Part shown: in pieces, positions 25,226 to 34,053 of the stretch
Layout of the letters: every line of letters starts with the position of its first letter
Position numbering within the stretch: the first letter of the stretch is position 1
NCBI GenBank assembly: GCA_020024595.1
Contig: JAHHTO010000002.1
Location: 1-55,342 of the forward strand
DNA: 55,342 nucleotides
Direction: 5' to 3'
DNA from: Schaedlerella sp.
GTDB lineage: Bacteria; Bacillota; Clostridia; Lachnospirales; Lachnospiraceae
Translations under genes and position numbers: made by a program
Notes under the pieces: model-generated
Seen by the model: only the letters and a program-made list of their open reading frames with translations
Told to the model about the DNA's origin: nothing
Database searches by the model: none

Positions 25226-25254
25226 ATTATAACATATTTTGAGACATATGTCAT
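25226..25254 (-). promoter_or_regulatory. Sigma-A promoter of the small alarmone synthetase gene
   Basis: ATGACA (25249-25254), 17 bases, TATAAT (25226-25231) on the minus strand: one mismatch to the consensus. The expected start of transcription is near 25219, which bears on the choice of start codon for the gene. Confidence 0.75.
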
Positions 25255-25353
25255 AGATTTCATGCTTTTTTTACAAACCTTAAACCAATCCTTATCCCTC
25301 TGTTTCACTAAAAAATATCTGTAGTATTATACATGGTGCATCCCCGATATTTT

Positions 25354-26409
25354 TTAAAAATCTAACTTCATATCTCCATATTTAATCCATTTCTTCTTTC
25401 TCATAATTTCTGAAAAAGCCAGCGTCAGCACAGCCGGAAGCAGGACCTGGATCACCATAATCTTCATCAGTACCAGCGCGGGTGATTCTGTCTGTGTCAT
25501 CACCTGCCAGGTCATAATCTGTCCTACCAGACCTGCTGTACCCATACCAGAGCCAGTTGCATTACTTGTCATATGAAATACCATCGTCCCAACCGGACCC
25601 AAAATCGCACTGGATAAAATTGCCGGAATCCAGATCTGCGGATGTCGCACGATATTCGGTACCTGCAACATGGACGTTCCAATTCCTTGCGCAAGCAGAC
25701 CGCCGAATCTATTTTCCCGAAAACTTGCTACCGCAAATCCGACCATATTACAGCAGCATCCGATTGTTGCTGCACCTGCTGCCAAACCGGACAGATTCAA
25801 AATAATCCCAATTGCCGCTGAGCTGATTGGCAAAGTCAAAATCATTCCCATCAAAACAGACACTACGATTCCCATCAGAAACGGCTGCTGTTCCGTCCCC
25901 CAATTAATCATAGAGCCAATCCATCCCATCCCCCGTGAAATGTACGGTCCGACAAGCAATCCAATCGCAGCGCCTGTTCCAATACACACCAGTGGAGTCA
26001 CTATAATATCCAGTTTCGTCTTGCCTGCTATCAGGCTGCTCACTTCAATAGCCACATACGCTGCCAGAAATGCTCCCAGTGGTTCTCCCGGTCCAGATAT
26101 CATTACTGTACTTCCCTGCACAATCGTTCGTGAAAGAATCTGACTTGCAAACGCCCCAATCATTCCGACAGTTGCCGCTGAAACCACCACCAAATGCTCT
26201 GCATTGAATTTTCTTGCCACTCCGATACCAATTCCTGCACCCGTCATGGAAGCCGCCATCTTCCCTACAAGAAATATCAAATCTCCGGTGTTGCCTCCCA
26301 CCAAATTCCCAATCTGCTGAATAATCGTTCCTATAATCAATGTAGCAAACAACCCATGTGCCATACCACTGAGTCCGTCTACAAAAATTCTATCCAAAAT
26401 ACTTTTCAT
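25354..26409 (-). CDS. PTS-type sugar transporter subunit IIC domain protein (PF13303 kind)
   Basis: 351 residues, nearly all hydrophobic, with about 9-10 membrane segments and Gly-rich loops (MAASMTGAGIGIGVA, GTGAAIGLLVGPYI, MTSNATGSGMGTAGL). The sequence style and length fit the PTS_EIIC_2 family of stand-alone IIC-like permeases. There is no EIIA, EIIB, HPr or sugar-enzyme gene beside it, so transport by the phosphotransferase route is not supported locally. The start has AAGGAG well spaced. Substrate unknown. Confidence 0.82.
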   Translation of the reverse strand: MKSILDRIFVDGLSGMAHGLFATLIIGTIIQQIGNLVGGNTGDLIFLVGKMAASMTGAGIGIGVARKFNAEHLVVVSAATVGMIGAFASQILSRTIVQGSTVMISGPGEPLGAFLAAYVAIEVSSLIAGKTKLDIIVTPLVCIGTGAAIGLLVGPYISRGMGWIGSMINWGTEQQPFLMGIVVSVLMGMILTLPISSAAIGIILNLSGLAAGAATIGCCCNMVGFAVASFRENRFGGLLAQGIGTSMLQVPNIVRHPQIWIPAILSSAILGPVGTMVFHMTSNATGSGMGTAGLVGQIMTWQVMTQTESPALVLMKIMVIQVLLPAVLTLAFSEIMRKKKWIKYGDMKLDF

Positions 26410-26662
26410 CTTTATTGCTCCTTACTTTACTGTCTTGTCACATGACAACGCTGTAATATTATATCATCATCTTTCTCAATTATCTACCATTTTTTCAGTA
26501 TACACTTCCCCATTCCGTTCCTGTACGAATTTCTATTTGCAACCTGTCGCTCTGGATGCTATACTCTATCCCATAAGAATGAATCAGCAGAATCCTACTT
26601 TTCTGCAGAACATCATATTTAAAATACAACTATACAGAATTCGAAAAAAGGAGTGCTTTTCT

Positions 26663-26926
26663 ATGTTTCGTTTATGGGGAAAGATATTCAAAGACAATAA
26701 ATTAATCCAGGATACCGTCATCTGTGATAACACGGATGACACACGCACCCACAAGATTTTTCACGCACTGGATGCCATATGCTACGAATTTGACTTAAGC
26801 AAGCCCATCTGGCTAGACTCTACCATTGCAGATTTCAAACGTCATGACAAAGCACGATTCTACCAGGATAATTTTGTGGACTCTATTGATTTTGATTTTC
26901 TTGAGATTCACATTATAGAAGAATAA
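26663..26926 (+). CDS. Small hypothetical protein (87 aa)
   Basis: Starts at the ATG at 26663 behind AAAAGGAG (MFRLWGKIFKDNKLIQD). The sequence is soluble, rich in Asp, Phe and aromatic residues, with no signal or membrane segment. The long conserved-looking aromatic/acidic middle (ALDAICYEFDLSKPIWL) suggests a real folded protein. Conserved unknowns of this size occur in Lachnospiraceae, but I assign no function. It is monocistronic and ends before a hairpin shared with htpG. Confidence 0.75.
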   Translation: MFRLWGKIFKDNKLIQDTVICDNTDDTRTHKIFHALDAICYEFDLSKPIWLDSTIADFKRHDKARFYQDNFVDSIDFDFLEIHIIEE

Positions 26927-26967
26927 CAAATCCCATCCCATTTGCATCCATCACAGAAACATGATAA

Positions 26968-26999
26968 GAGAAGATGCCCTGACACCATGGCATCTTCTC
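26968..26999. terminator. Hairpin between convergent genes
   Basis: GAGAAGATGCC / GGCATCTTCTC 11-bp perfect stem with a 10-base loop, between the small plus-strand gene and the end of htpG. T-runs are poor on both sides, so the terminator call rests on position and stem strength. Confidence 0.6.
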
Positions 27000-27061
27000 C
27001 ATGATTTCAAGGCACCTCCTCTCAATATTTATATCTTCTCTCTTTTATCACTACTTCACAT

Positions 27062-29122
27062 CTATTTTGTCAGCAACATCATAATTTCATTACTTCTCTG
27101 AACAAATGCTGTCATTTCTTCCGGACTGAGCGGTTTGTGTGCCAACATTGCCAGATCATACAGCTGCTTACAGATAATCGGTACACTCTTGCTTCTCTTA
27201 TGCTCTACTACAAATTTCACAAGCGGATGGTTTGCATTGAGAATCAGTGTTGCCTGTCCTCCAAACATTCCTGGATCCATACCTGCCATACCATACATTT
27301 TCATCATTTCCTGCATCCGGCGGGATTCTTCAGAAAGCACAGCCATGGATGCCACATTCTCGTCCTTCAGATTCTCAACCTTTACTTCCAGTTTATCGTT
27401 ATTTAGCTCTTTACGAAAGATTTCTACAAGGCTGTCCGTGGTCTTTTGGAAGTTTTCTTTTTCTTCTTCCGCCACTTCTTCTTTCAATGTTTCCAGGACA
27501 TCCGCATCAATTCTCTGGAATTTAATACTCTCATTTTGCTGCTCCATATAAGTTACAAAAGCAGTATCGATATTGTGACTTAGAATCACTGCTTGCTGTC
27601 CCTGTTCTTTAAATAACTTCACGTACTGGCTTTGCTGCTGTTCATCGGTCACATAATAAACAATTGTCTTCTCAGCTTCTTTCTTGTCTCCATTCTCCTC
27701 ACGATCTGCGGTTGTATCTGTATTTTCTATCTGCTCTTCCTTATTCTCGTTTGGTTCTGCAATACCTCTCGCATCATTTTCTGCTTTAACATACTCTTCC
27801 AATGTCACATAGCTGTGCTCCAGATTCTTGTACAGGATGGAGTCTCTTACTTTTGTTCCAAACTTATCATCTTTCAAACATCCAAACTTAATGAACGGGC
27901 TGATATCGTCCCAGTATTTCTCATAATTCTCACGATCCGTCTTAAACATTCCGTTTAGCTTATCTGCCACCTTTTTGGAAATGTAATCTGCCACTTTACC
28001 GACAAATCCGTCATTCTGTAACGCACTTCGAGATACATTAAGCGGCAAATCTGGGCAATCAATCACACCTTTTAATACCATCAGGAATTCTGGAATAACT
28101 TCTTTTATATTATCCGCAATAAATACCTGATTATTGTATAATTTGATCGTTCCTTCAATGGAATCGTACTCTGTATTGATCTTCGGGAAATATAAGATTC
28201 CTTTCAAGTTAAATGGATAATCCATGTTCAGATGAATCCAGAACAGTGGTTCTTTGTAATCCATGAAGACTTTTCGATAAAATTCAATATACTCCTCTTT
28301 CTGGCATTCACTCGGATTCTTTGTCCACAATGGATGTATATCACTTAAGGAAACAGGACGCTTTACAATTTTTGCCTTTTGCTTTGGCTCGCCCTCTTCT
28401 CCATCTTTGACTTCCTCTGTAATATGTTCTACCACTTCATCTGTATCAAGTACATCTGCTTCGTCAATAGTTTCATACTCTGGCTCTGCATTTGCCTTGG
28501 ATAGAAAAATCTCAACCGGCATGAAGGAGCAGTACTTCTCTAGCACTTCTCTTACCCTGTACTCATTTGCAAACTCCAGACAATCTTCATTCAAATATAA
28601 GGTAATCTCTGTACCTACTTCTGTCTTATTCCCGTCCTGCATTTCATATTCGGTACCGCCGGCACTGACCCAATGTACCGGTTCCGCACCTTTCTGATAA
28701 GACAGAGTATCAATATGAACTTCATCAGCTACCATAAATGCAGAATAAAATCCCAGTCCAAAATGACCAATCATCTCATCGTCCGTGGTCTTATCTTTAT
28801 ACTTTTCAAGGAACTGTGTTGCTCCTGAAAATGCAATCTGAGTAATATATTCTTCCACTTCATCTGCTGTCATTCCAAGACCGTTATCAATGAATTTCAG
28901 CGTCTTCTCCTCTGGGTTGACGATCACCTGAACCTTTGCTTTATAATCATCCGGCAAATCATACTCACCCATCATGTCCAGTTTTTTCAACTTTGTAATT
29001 GCATCGCAACCATTGGATACCAACTCTCGTATAAAAATATCATGATCAGAATACACCCATTTCTTAATAATCGGAAATATATTCTCACTGTCAATAGATA
29101 AGTTTCCTTTTTTTGTTCCCAT
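27062..29122 (-). CDS. htpG: Molecular chaperone HtpG (Hsp90)
   Basis: 686 residues. Bacterial Hsp90: N-terminal GHKL ATPase (IFIRELVSNGCDAITKL with the catalytic Glu, FIDNGLGMT, IGHFGLGFYSAFMVAD), an acidic linker (about 230-260), middle domain with PLFWIHLNMDYPFNLKG and NVSRSALQND, and a C-terminal dimer domain. An extra acidic insert (about 455-485) lies in the middle region. The ATG at 29122 has AAGGAGTG. A TTGACT-17-TAGAAT promoter and a perfect CIRCE lie upstream, so HrcA control is likely. Confidence 0.97.
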   Translation of the reverse strand: MGTKKGNLSIDSENIFPIIKKWVYSDHDIFIRELVSNGCDAITKLKKLDMMGEYDLPDDYKAKVQVIVNPEEKTLKFIDNGLGMTADEVEEYITQIAFSGATQFLEKYKDKTTDDEMIGHFGLGFYSAFMVADEVHIDTLSYQKGAEPVHWVSAGGTEYEMQDGNKTEVGTEITLYLNEDCLEFANEYRVREVLEKYCSFMPVEIFLSKANAEPEYETIDEADVLDTDEVVEHITEEVKDGEEGEPKQKAKIVKRPVSLSDIHPLWTKNPSECQKEEYIEFYRKVFMDYKEPLFWIHLNMDYPFNLKGILYFPKINTEYDSIEGTIKLYNNQVFIADNIKEVIPEFLMVLKGVIDCPDLPLNVSRSALQNDGFVGKVADYISKKVADKLNGMFKTDRENYEKYWDDISPFIKFGCLKDDKFGTKVRDSILYKNLEHSYVTLEEYVKAENDARGIAEPNENKEEQIENTDTTADREENGDKKEAEKTIVYYVTDEQQQSQYVKLFKEQGQQAVILSHNIDTAFVTYMEQQNESIKFQRIDADVLETLKEEVAEEEKENFQKTTDSLVEIFRKELNNDKLEVKVENLKDENVASMAVLSEESRRMQEMMKMYGMAGMDPGMFGGQATLILNANHPLVKFVVEHKRSKSVPIICKQLYDLAMLAHKPLSPEEMTAFVQRSNEIMMLLTK

Positions 29123-29222
29123 TTTGAAACACTCCTTTTTCTATCATTTTATTTTGTAATCATGCTGCACAGAAAATTTATCAATACGTTCTGTGTTTTA
29201 TTTTGTCTTTTCTATAAAGAGT

Positions 29223-29251
29223 ATTCTAATACAGCTATTTTTAAAAGTCAA
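29223..29251 (-). promoter_or_regulatory. Sigma-A promoter of htpG
   Basis: TTGACT (29246-29251), 17 bases, TAGAAT (29223-29228) on the minus strand, about 100 bases before the htpG start and immediately downstream of the CIRCE. Confidence 0.7.
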
Positions 29252-29258
29252 TAGAAAT

Positions 29259-29285
29259 TTAGCACTCATTTTGATTGAGTGCTAA
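29259..29285. promoter_or_regulatory. Perfect CIRCE element between htpG and the ferredoxin operon
   Basis: TTAGCACTC-N9-GAGTGCTAA, an exact match to the HrcA operator consensus. It lies 8 bases upstream of the htpG -35 box and upstream of a possible extended -10 (TGTGATAAT, 29308-29316) facing the ferredoxin operon. Binding by HrcA is established knowledge for this element; which of the two divergent units responds is inference. Confidence 0.96.
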
Positions 29286-29377
29286 CATTCGAGAAAGTTA
29301 TTCTATTTGTGATAATATCACCGAACCCTCTTCTGCTCTATGGTATATTGAATCCATCAAATTCAGGAGGGTTTGTC

Positions 29378-29590
29378 TTGGAAAAACAATTCAGAAAAAA
29401 ACGAAAAGCATTCGTAGACGGCAATGACTGTGTTGCCTGTGGCTGCTGTGTAAAAGTCTGTCCCAAACATGCTGTTGAAGTCTGGAGTGGGATTATGGCA
29501 AAAGTTGATATGGACAAATGTATAGGATGTGGAAAATGTGCGAAAGAATGTCCCGCATCTGTAATAGAGATTCGGGAGGTACAATTATGA
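29378..29590 (+). CDS. Dicluster 4Fe-4S ferredoxin-like protein
   Basis: 70 residues. Two CxxCxxCxxxCP cluster sites: CVACGCCVKVCP and CIGCGKCAKECP. It starts at a TTG (29378) with AGGAGG seven bases ahead; the upstream ATG in frame lies inside the CIRCE region and has no ribosome site. The stop overlaps the next gene's ATG (ATGA), so it is translationally coupled to the Fe-S membrane protein and is likely its soluble electron partner. Confidence 0.9.
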   Translation: MEKQFRKKRKAFVDGNDCVACGCCVKVCPKHAVEVWSGIMAKVDMDKCIGCGKCAKECPASVIEIREVQL

Positions 29591-30162
29591 AAAAACATTG
29601 GTATGATTATCTTTGGGTTATATCCCTTACCTATCTGATCCTTGGATTTTTCAATATTCTCTTTGCATGGCTTGGTTTATTATGCTTCTTTATCCCGCTG
29701 ATCATCTCAATCGCAAAAGGAACAAAAGGCTACTGTAACCGCTACTGTGGAAGAGGTCAGCTATTTGGACTGCTGGGGGGTCGTTTCGGTCTTTCCCGTA
29801 AGAAAGATATTCCGAAATGGATGAAAAGCAAAGGATTTCGCTATGGATTCCTAATTTTCTTCTTCATCATGTTCTTCCAAATGCTTTGGAGCACTTACCT
29901 GACATTTTCTGGTGCTCAAGATTTAAAGCAGGTTGTAACACTTTTGTGGACATTCAAATTGCCTTGGCACTGGGCATATCATGGCACACTGTTTCATCCG
30001 GGCGCTGCTCAGTTTGCATTTGGCTTTTATAGTGTCATGCTAACTTCTACGATTCTTGGATTTCTTACCATGGTTTTCTTCAAGCCTCGCAGTTGGTGTG
30101 TTTACTGTCCGATGGGAACCATGACACAGCTCATCTGTAAAGCAAAAACCAGTAAGGTCTAA
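29587..30162 (+). CDS. Membrane 4Fe-4S electron-transfer protein, NapH/Fer4_5-like
   Basis: 191 residues. Several hydrophobic helices (about 8-40, 84-104, 118-130, 143-163) and two cytoplasmic cysteine clusters, YCNRYCGRGQLFG (about 50-62) and WCVYCPMGTMTQL (about 171-183), the paired CxxxCP-type layout of NapH/YccM/CcoG-related membrane proteins. Its ATG overlaps the ferredoxin stop by 4 bases and a rhodanese gene follows, suggesting a membrane redox unit handling sulfur or thiols (inference). Confidence 0.82.
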   Translation: MKKHWYDYLWVISLTYLILGFFNILFAWLGLLCFFIPLIISIAKGTKGYCNRYCGRGQLFGLLGGRFGLSRKKDIPKWMKSKGFRYGFLIFFFIMFFQMLWSTYLTFSGAQDLKQVVTLLWTFKLPWHWAYHGTLFHPGAAQFAFGFYSVMLTSTILGFLTMVFFKPRSWCVYCPMGTMTQLICKAKTSKV

Positions 30163-30186
30163 TACACATTGAAAGGAGGGATTCTC

Positions 30187-30507
30187 ATGGGATTTTTTGA
30201 CTTTTTTAAAATACCTGATATTAATCAGGGGATGCAAAACTATGAAAAAACGTCTGGCGCAGTACTCTTAGATGTTCGAACTTCGGAGGAATATAGAGAA
30301 GGGCATATTGTAGGCAGTAAAAATCTTCCACTCCAATCTATTACAAATATAACATCTATCACAGGCAGAAAAGACACTCCCCTGTTTGTATATTGTCACT
30401 CTGGTAGCAGAAGCCGCCAGGCAGCAAGCATGCTTGAAAGAATGGGTTATACGAATGTAACAAATATAGGTGGCATTATTTCCTATTCCGGGAAACTAAA
30501 GTATTAA
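30187..30507 (+). CDS. Rhodanese-like sulfurtransferase domain protein
   Basis: 106 residues, one rhodanese domain: LLDVRTSEEYREGHIVGSKNLP and the active-site loop VYCHSGSRSRQAA with catalytic Cys, then MGYTNVTNIGGI. The ATG at 30187 has GAAAGGAGG upstream. It follows the Fe-S membrane protein by 24 bases. It is cytoplasmic (no signal). It could deliver sulfane sulfur or supply polysulfide-type substrate to the redox pair. Confidence 0.9.
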   Translation: MGFFDFFKIPDINQGMQNYEKTSGAVLLDVRTSEEYREGHIVGSKNLPLQSITNITSITGRKDTPLFVYCHSGSRSRQAASMLERMGYTNVTNIGGIISYSGKLKY

Positions 30508-30553
30508 ACAGACACATTGTTCTCCTAAAAATTCGAGTCAAAATAATCAAATA

Positions 30554-30600
30554 TAATCACTGCCGATTTCATAAAAAAATTATGAAATCGGCAGTGATTA
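30554..30600. terminator. Strong terminator between convergent operons
   Basis: Perfect 21-bp inverted repeat (arms 30554-30574 and 30580-30600) with a 5-base A loop and AT-rich flanks. It lies between the rhodanese and S41 protease genes, which face each other, and can serve both. Confidence 0.9.
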
Positions 30601-30602
30601 AT

Positions 30603-31796
30603 TTATGAGCGTATTTTCTCCCGCACGGTCTCCAGTGCTTTCTCTAACTGGTTATCGTAGTCCGGATTTATTTCATCATATGCATATTCTACTTCTACAT
30701 CTGGTGTAATTCCCTTTTCATTGATACTTCTTCCACTTGGCAGGAAATATTCTGCAGTAGTAATCTTCATACTTGTTCCATCGCCCAAATCCAGGATATC
30801 TTGAACAACTCCTTTTCCATAGGTTTTCATTCCAATGATTTCACCAATCTCATAATCCTGAATTGCTCCAGAAAAGATTTCTGATGCACTTGCGCTATAC
30901 TGGTTCACCAGAATTGCCAATGGTTTCACAAATTCATGTGTTCCATCACAAGTATATTTTTCCTGCTCTCCATCTCTATCTTTAATTGATACAATATCAC
31001 CTTTCGGCAGTATTAATTTCAGCATCTCTACCACGGTATCCAAATTTCCTCCCGGATTATTGCGGATATCAATCACAAGACCACGCATTCCCTGCTCTTC
31101 CAAAGCATCTAACGCCTCTTTGAATTGATCAAATGTCACATCGTCAAATTCTTGAATATAAATATATCCAATCTGACCGTCTTTCATCTCATGCTGTACC
31201 GTCATGGCTTTTACAATATCACGAATCGCTGTCACTTCTGTTTCCTTTTCAAAACGAAGTACTCGAAGTGTAACCTCTGTTCCCTGCTCACCTTTAATCC
31301 AGTTCACGACTTCGTCCAGACTTTCATCTGTAATTTTATGCTCATCCACTTGGATCAAAACATCCCCTGCAAGGAGTCCGGCTTTGTCTGCCGGAGAATC
31401 TTCATAGACTTGGGTAATCGTAATACGGCCTGTTTTTATATCTTGCGATAATACTGCTCCAACTCCATAGAATTCTCCAGATACACTTTCAAAAAGAGCT
31501 TCTGTTTCCTCTTCTGTAAAGTACATTGAGTAAGGATCTCCCAGTGCCGCCAGATATCCTGCATACAGTCCTTCCAACAGGTCCTCTTTCTTCACTTCAT
31601 CTTCATACAAATAATATCGATTGATAATTGTATCCAAAAGCTGTAGCTTTTGCTTTGCTTCTCCCTCTGTCGAAAATACAGGGAGTACTCCAGCAGAAGA
31701 TGCAAACTTCCAGAGTCCGCCTCCTAACACAATCATACAAAACATAGCAAGGGCGCCAACAAGCGCCCCTTTTAAAAATCTGTTGTCTTTTTTCAT
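30603..31796 (-). CDS. C-terminal processing protease, S41 family, PDZ domain
   Basis: 397 residues. N-terminal membrane anchor (about 9-32), a PDZ domain (about 95-190: YGVGAVLSQDIKTGRITITQ, AGLLAGDVLIQVD), and the S41 protease core with the Ser in YSASASEIFSGAI and the Lys in MKTYGKGVVQ. Extracytoplasmic protease of the CtpA/CtpB kind. It follows the M23 peptidase gene by 21 bases in an ftsE-ftsX-M23-S41 cluster, the common Firmicute arrangement, and likely acts on cell-wall or sporulation proteins. Confidence 0.93.
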   Translation of the reverse strand: MKKDNRFLKGALVGALAMFCMIVLGGGLWKFASSAGVLPVFSTEGEAKQKLQLLDTIINRYYLYEDEVKKEDLLEGLYAGYLAALGDPYSMYFTEEETEALFESVSGEFYGVGAVLSQDIKTGRITITQVYEDSPADKAGLLAGDVLIQVDEHKITDESLDEVVNWIKGEQGTEVTLRVLRFEKETEVTAIRDIVKAMTVQHEMKDGQIGYIYIQEFDDVTFDQFKEALDALEEQGMRGLVIDIRNNPGGNLDTVVEMLKLILPKGDIVSIKDRDGEQEKYTCDGTHEFVKPLAILVNQYSASASEIFSGAIQDYEIGEIIGMKTYGKGVVQDILDLGDGTSMKITTAEYFLPSGRSINEKGITPDVEVEYAYDEINPDYDNQLEKALETVREKIRS

Positions 31797-31817
31797 TATA
31801 ATCCAACCTTTTTCACT

Positions 31818-32960
31818 TTACAAATATGCCTGTGGGTCAACCGGTGTACCATTTAACTCTACCTGAAAATGCAAATGTGCCCCGAAAGAGTTGCCTGTAT
31901 TTCCGACATAACCAACCTGCTGTCCCTTTTCTACATACTGTCCCTCCGTTACAGTGTAACTGGTATGATGCATGTACTTGGTAACAAAACCATTGCCATG
32001 ATCAATCACAACCCAGTTGCCTGCGCTGTCACTCCAACGAGCATAAAGAACTGTTCCAGAATCTGCGGCGTATGTAGGTGTTCCCTCCGGTGCTGCCAGA
32101 TCCAGACCATTATGGAAAGAATTATCAAATGTGCGGTATCCGAATGTACTAGACACAACAGCTCCCGGACACGGATGTGTAAACTGTCCATTTCCGCTAA
32201 CAACATGATTGGATGAAGGCGGTGTATAACCACCGGATCCTGCTGCCTGCGCTGCTTCCTGCGCTGCTGCCTGTGCCGCTGCCTGCTGCTGTTGTTTTAG
32301 CCGCTCTGCTTCTGCCTGCTTAATCAATTCTTGCAATACAGCCGCATTATCTCCGATTTCCTTTTCCAGATTGGAAATCTGAATATTCTTTTCACTGAGC
32401 ATGGTCTGTATGTTTTCCTGCTTCGCGATCAGATCATTCTGCAGGATTTCCAGTTCTGTATACTCCTTCTTAAGAGCAGCTTCCTCAGCCTCTACTTTCT
32501 TTACAACTTCCTGAAATGCGACGAGCTGCTCTCTGTCATACTCAGAAAGTGCCTGTGCATACTCTGCTTTGTTGAGGAATTCGCCAATATTTTCACTTTC
32601 CACTAACACCGCGATTATCTGCGTATTTCCATTTTCATACATGAATTTAATACGCTTTTTCATACTCTGATACTGTGTATTCTCATCTACCTTCGCCTGC
32701 ACCAGATCCTCTTCTGCCTTCTGAATCTCTTTCTGCTTTTTTGCAAGTTTTTCTTGTGCCGCTTCCATATCTTTGATAACAGCATTCAGTTCTTCATCTA
32801 AAGACTTCTTTTCATTTTCCGCAGTACTTTTCTGTTTTTCAAGCTTATCTGCTTTATCTTTTGCTTCGTCAACAGTAACAGCTTGCACATTCATTACCAT
32901 TCCAAGACTCAAAACCAGTACAAGCACTATACTTATCAATCTCTTCTTCTGTCTTTTCAT
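31818..32960 (-). CDS. Murein hydrolase activator / M23 peptidase with coiled coils (EnvC-like)
   Basis: About 380 residues: signal peptide (about 8-28, LISIVLVLVLSLGMVMNVQA), long coiled-coil segments (about 30-120 and 145-225), a Gln/Ala-rich low-complexity linker (about 220-245), then a LytM/M23 domain with FHNGLDLAAPEGTPTYA (zinc His and Asp) and AHLHFQVELNG (HxH). The ATG at 32960 follows AAGGTG; the GTG three codons earlier is too close to it. Downstream of ftsEX it is the likely PcsB/EnvC-type hydrolase switched on by FtsEX. The full set of zinc ligands suggests it is itself an active peptidase. Confidence 0.92.
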   Translation of the reverse strand: MKRQKKRLISIVLVLVLSLGMVMNVQAVTVDEAKDKADKLEKQKSTAENEKKSLDEELNAVIKDMEAAQEKLAKKQKEIQKAEEDLVQAKVDENTQYQSMKKRIKFMYENGNTQIIAVLVESENIGEFLNKAEYAQALSEYDREQLVAFQEVVKKVEAEEAALKKEYTELEILQNDLIAKQENIQTMLSEKNIQISNLEKEIGDNAAVLQELIKQAEAERLKQQQQAAAQAAAQEAAQAAGSGGYTPPSSNHVVSGNGQFTHPCPGAVVSSTFGYRTFDNSFHNGLDLAAPEGTPTYAADSGTVLYARWSDSAGNWVVIDHGNGFVTKYMHHTSYTVTEGQYVEKGQQVGYVGNTGNSFGAHLHFQVELNGTPVDPQAYL

Positions 32961-33099
32961 TTTACTCACCTTATTACTTATTCTTCCCCATTTTTGTGTA
33001 TCTATTCTACCCGCAAGCAGTTCCCCTTATCTTTTACACGATCATCTTATATATAACCACAGACTTCTCATTCCTACCAAATCTGTACATACTGATTTA

Positions 33100-34053
33100 T
33101 CATACTTTCAAATGCTTGCGCACTGTAAAGAAACTTCCGACAAATCCAATTCCGACTCCCATCAACAGTCCGACAGGAAGCAGGTAACGATATATGTTCA
33201 CTACCGGAAGGAAATCAATGATATTGTTCAGAATACTGAACTTCTCCAGAATATATCCAACAGCTTTTCCATAAAGCACATACAACAGTGCTAAAGGAAT
33301 CACTGCTCCGACAATTCCCATAATCAAACCTTCTATCACGAACGGGGATCTTACAACAAAATCCTTTGCCCCAATATACTTCATGATCGCAATCTCTTCT
33401 TTACGGACAGTAATACCCATGGAAACGGTATTACTAATCAAGAAGATGGAGACGCCAAACAGTATCGCAATAATTGCAATGGATACATATCCCACCAAGA
33501 CATTGACGCTAGACAACGTATTGGCTACCACATCGGATTTATTAACCTGTCTGACACCATCCAGTCCACTGGTAAACTTCACCAAATCCTGCTGTGTCTT
33601 AGAAATAGATCTTCCCTGTGAGATGATATTGCCGTCATCATTTTCTACCACCTTCATATATACTTCATAGTTATCAGAACCAGCAAGTGGATTATCATTC
33701 TTAAACCCTTCGGCCAACTCTGGATTTCCCTTGAAATAGTCCTTCTGGAACTTCTCCCATGCCTCATCCGCGGACACATAATTTACTTTAGAAACATCCT
33801 CTCTGTTTTCTAACTCCTGCCCGATCTTTTTAATCTGTGACTGCGTTGCATTTTCTTCAAACAATACAGTGATCGCCACTCCTTCTTCTGCTGATTTGAT
33901 AATATACTGAAAATTCAGCAGTATCGAAAAGAACAGACCAAAAAGGAAAATACATGCTGACATGGTTGCAACTGCTGCCAACGAAAACATCTTATTTCTA
34001 CCGATGTTCTTAACCCCTTGTTTTCCTACGTATCCTAATGTACTAATCCTCAT
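33100..34053 (-). CDS. ftsX: Cell division ABC transporter permease FtsX
   Basis: 317 residues, four membrane helices (about 27-47, 190-215, 237-257, 285-305) with a large extracytoplasmic loop between the first two, as in Gram-positive FtsX. Sequence marks: GVKNIGRNKMFSLAA, SMGITVRKEEIAIMKYIGAKD. It passes the FtsE signal to wall hydrolases. It overlaps ftsE by 11 bases and precedes the M23 gene. Confidence 0.94.
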   Translation of the reverse strand: MRISTLGYVGKQGVKNIGRNKMFSLAAVATMSACIFLFGLFFSILLNFQYIIKSAEEGVAITVLFEENATQSQIKKIGQELENREDVSKVNYVSADEAWEKFQKDYFKGNPELAEGFKNDNPLAGSDNYEVYMKVVENDDGNIISQGRSISKTQQDLVKFTSGLDGVRQVNKSDVVANTLSSVNVLVGYVSIAIIAILFGVSIFLISNTVSMGITVRKEEIAIMKYIGAKDFVVRSPFVIEGLIMGIVGAVIPLALLYVLYGKAVGYILEKFSILNNIIDFLPVVNIYRYLLPVGLLMGVGIGFVGSFFTVRKHLKV

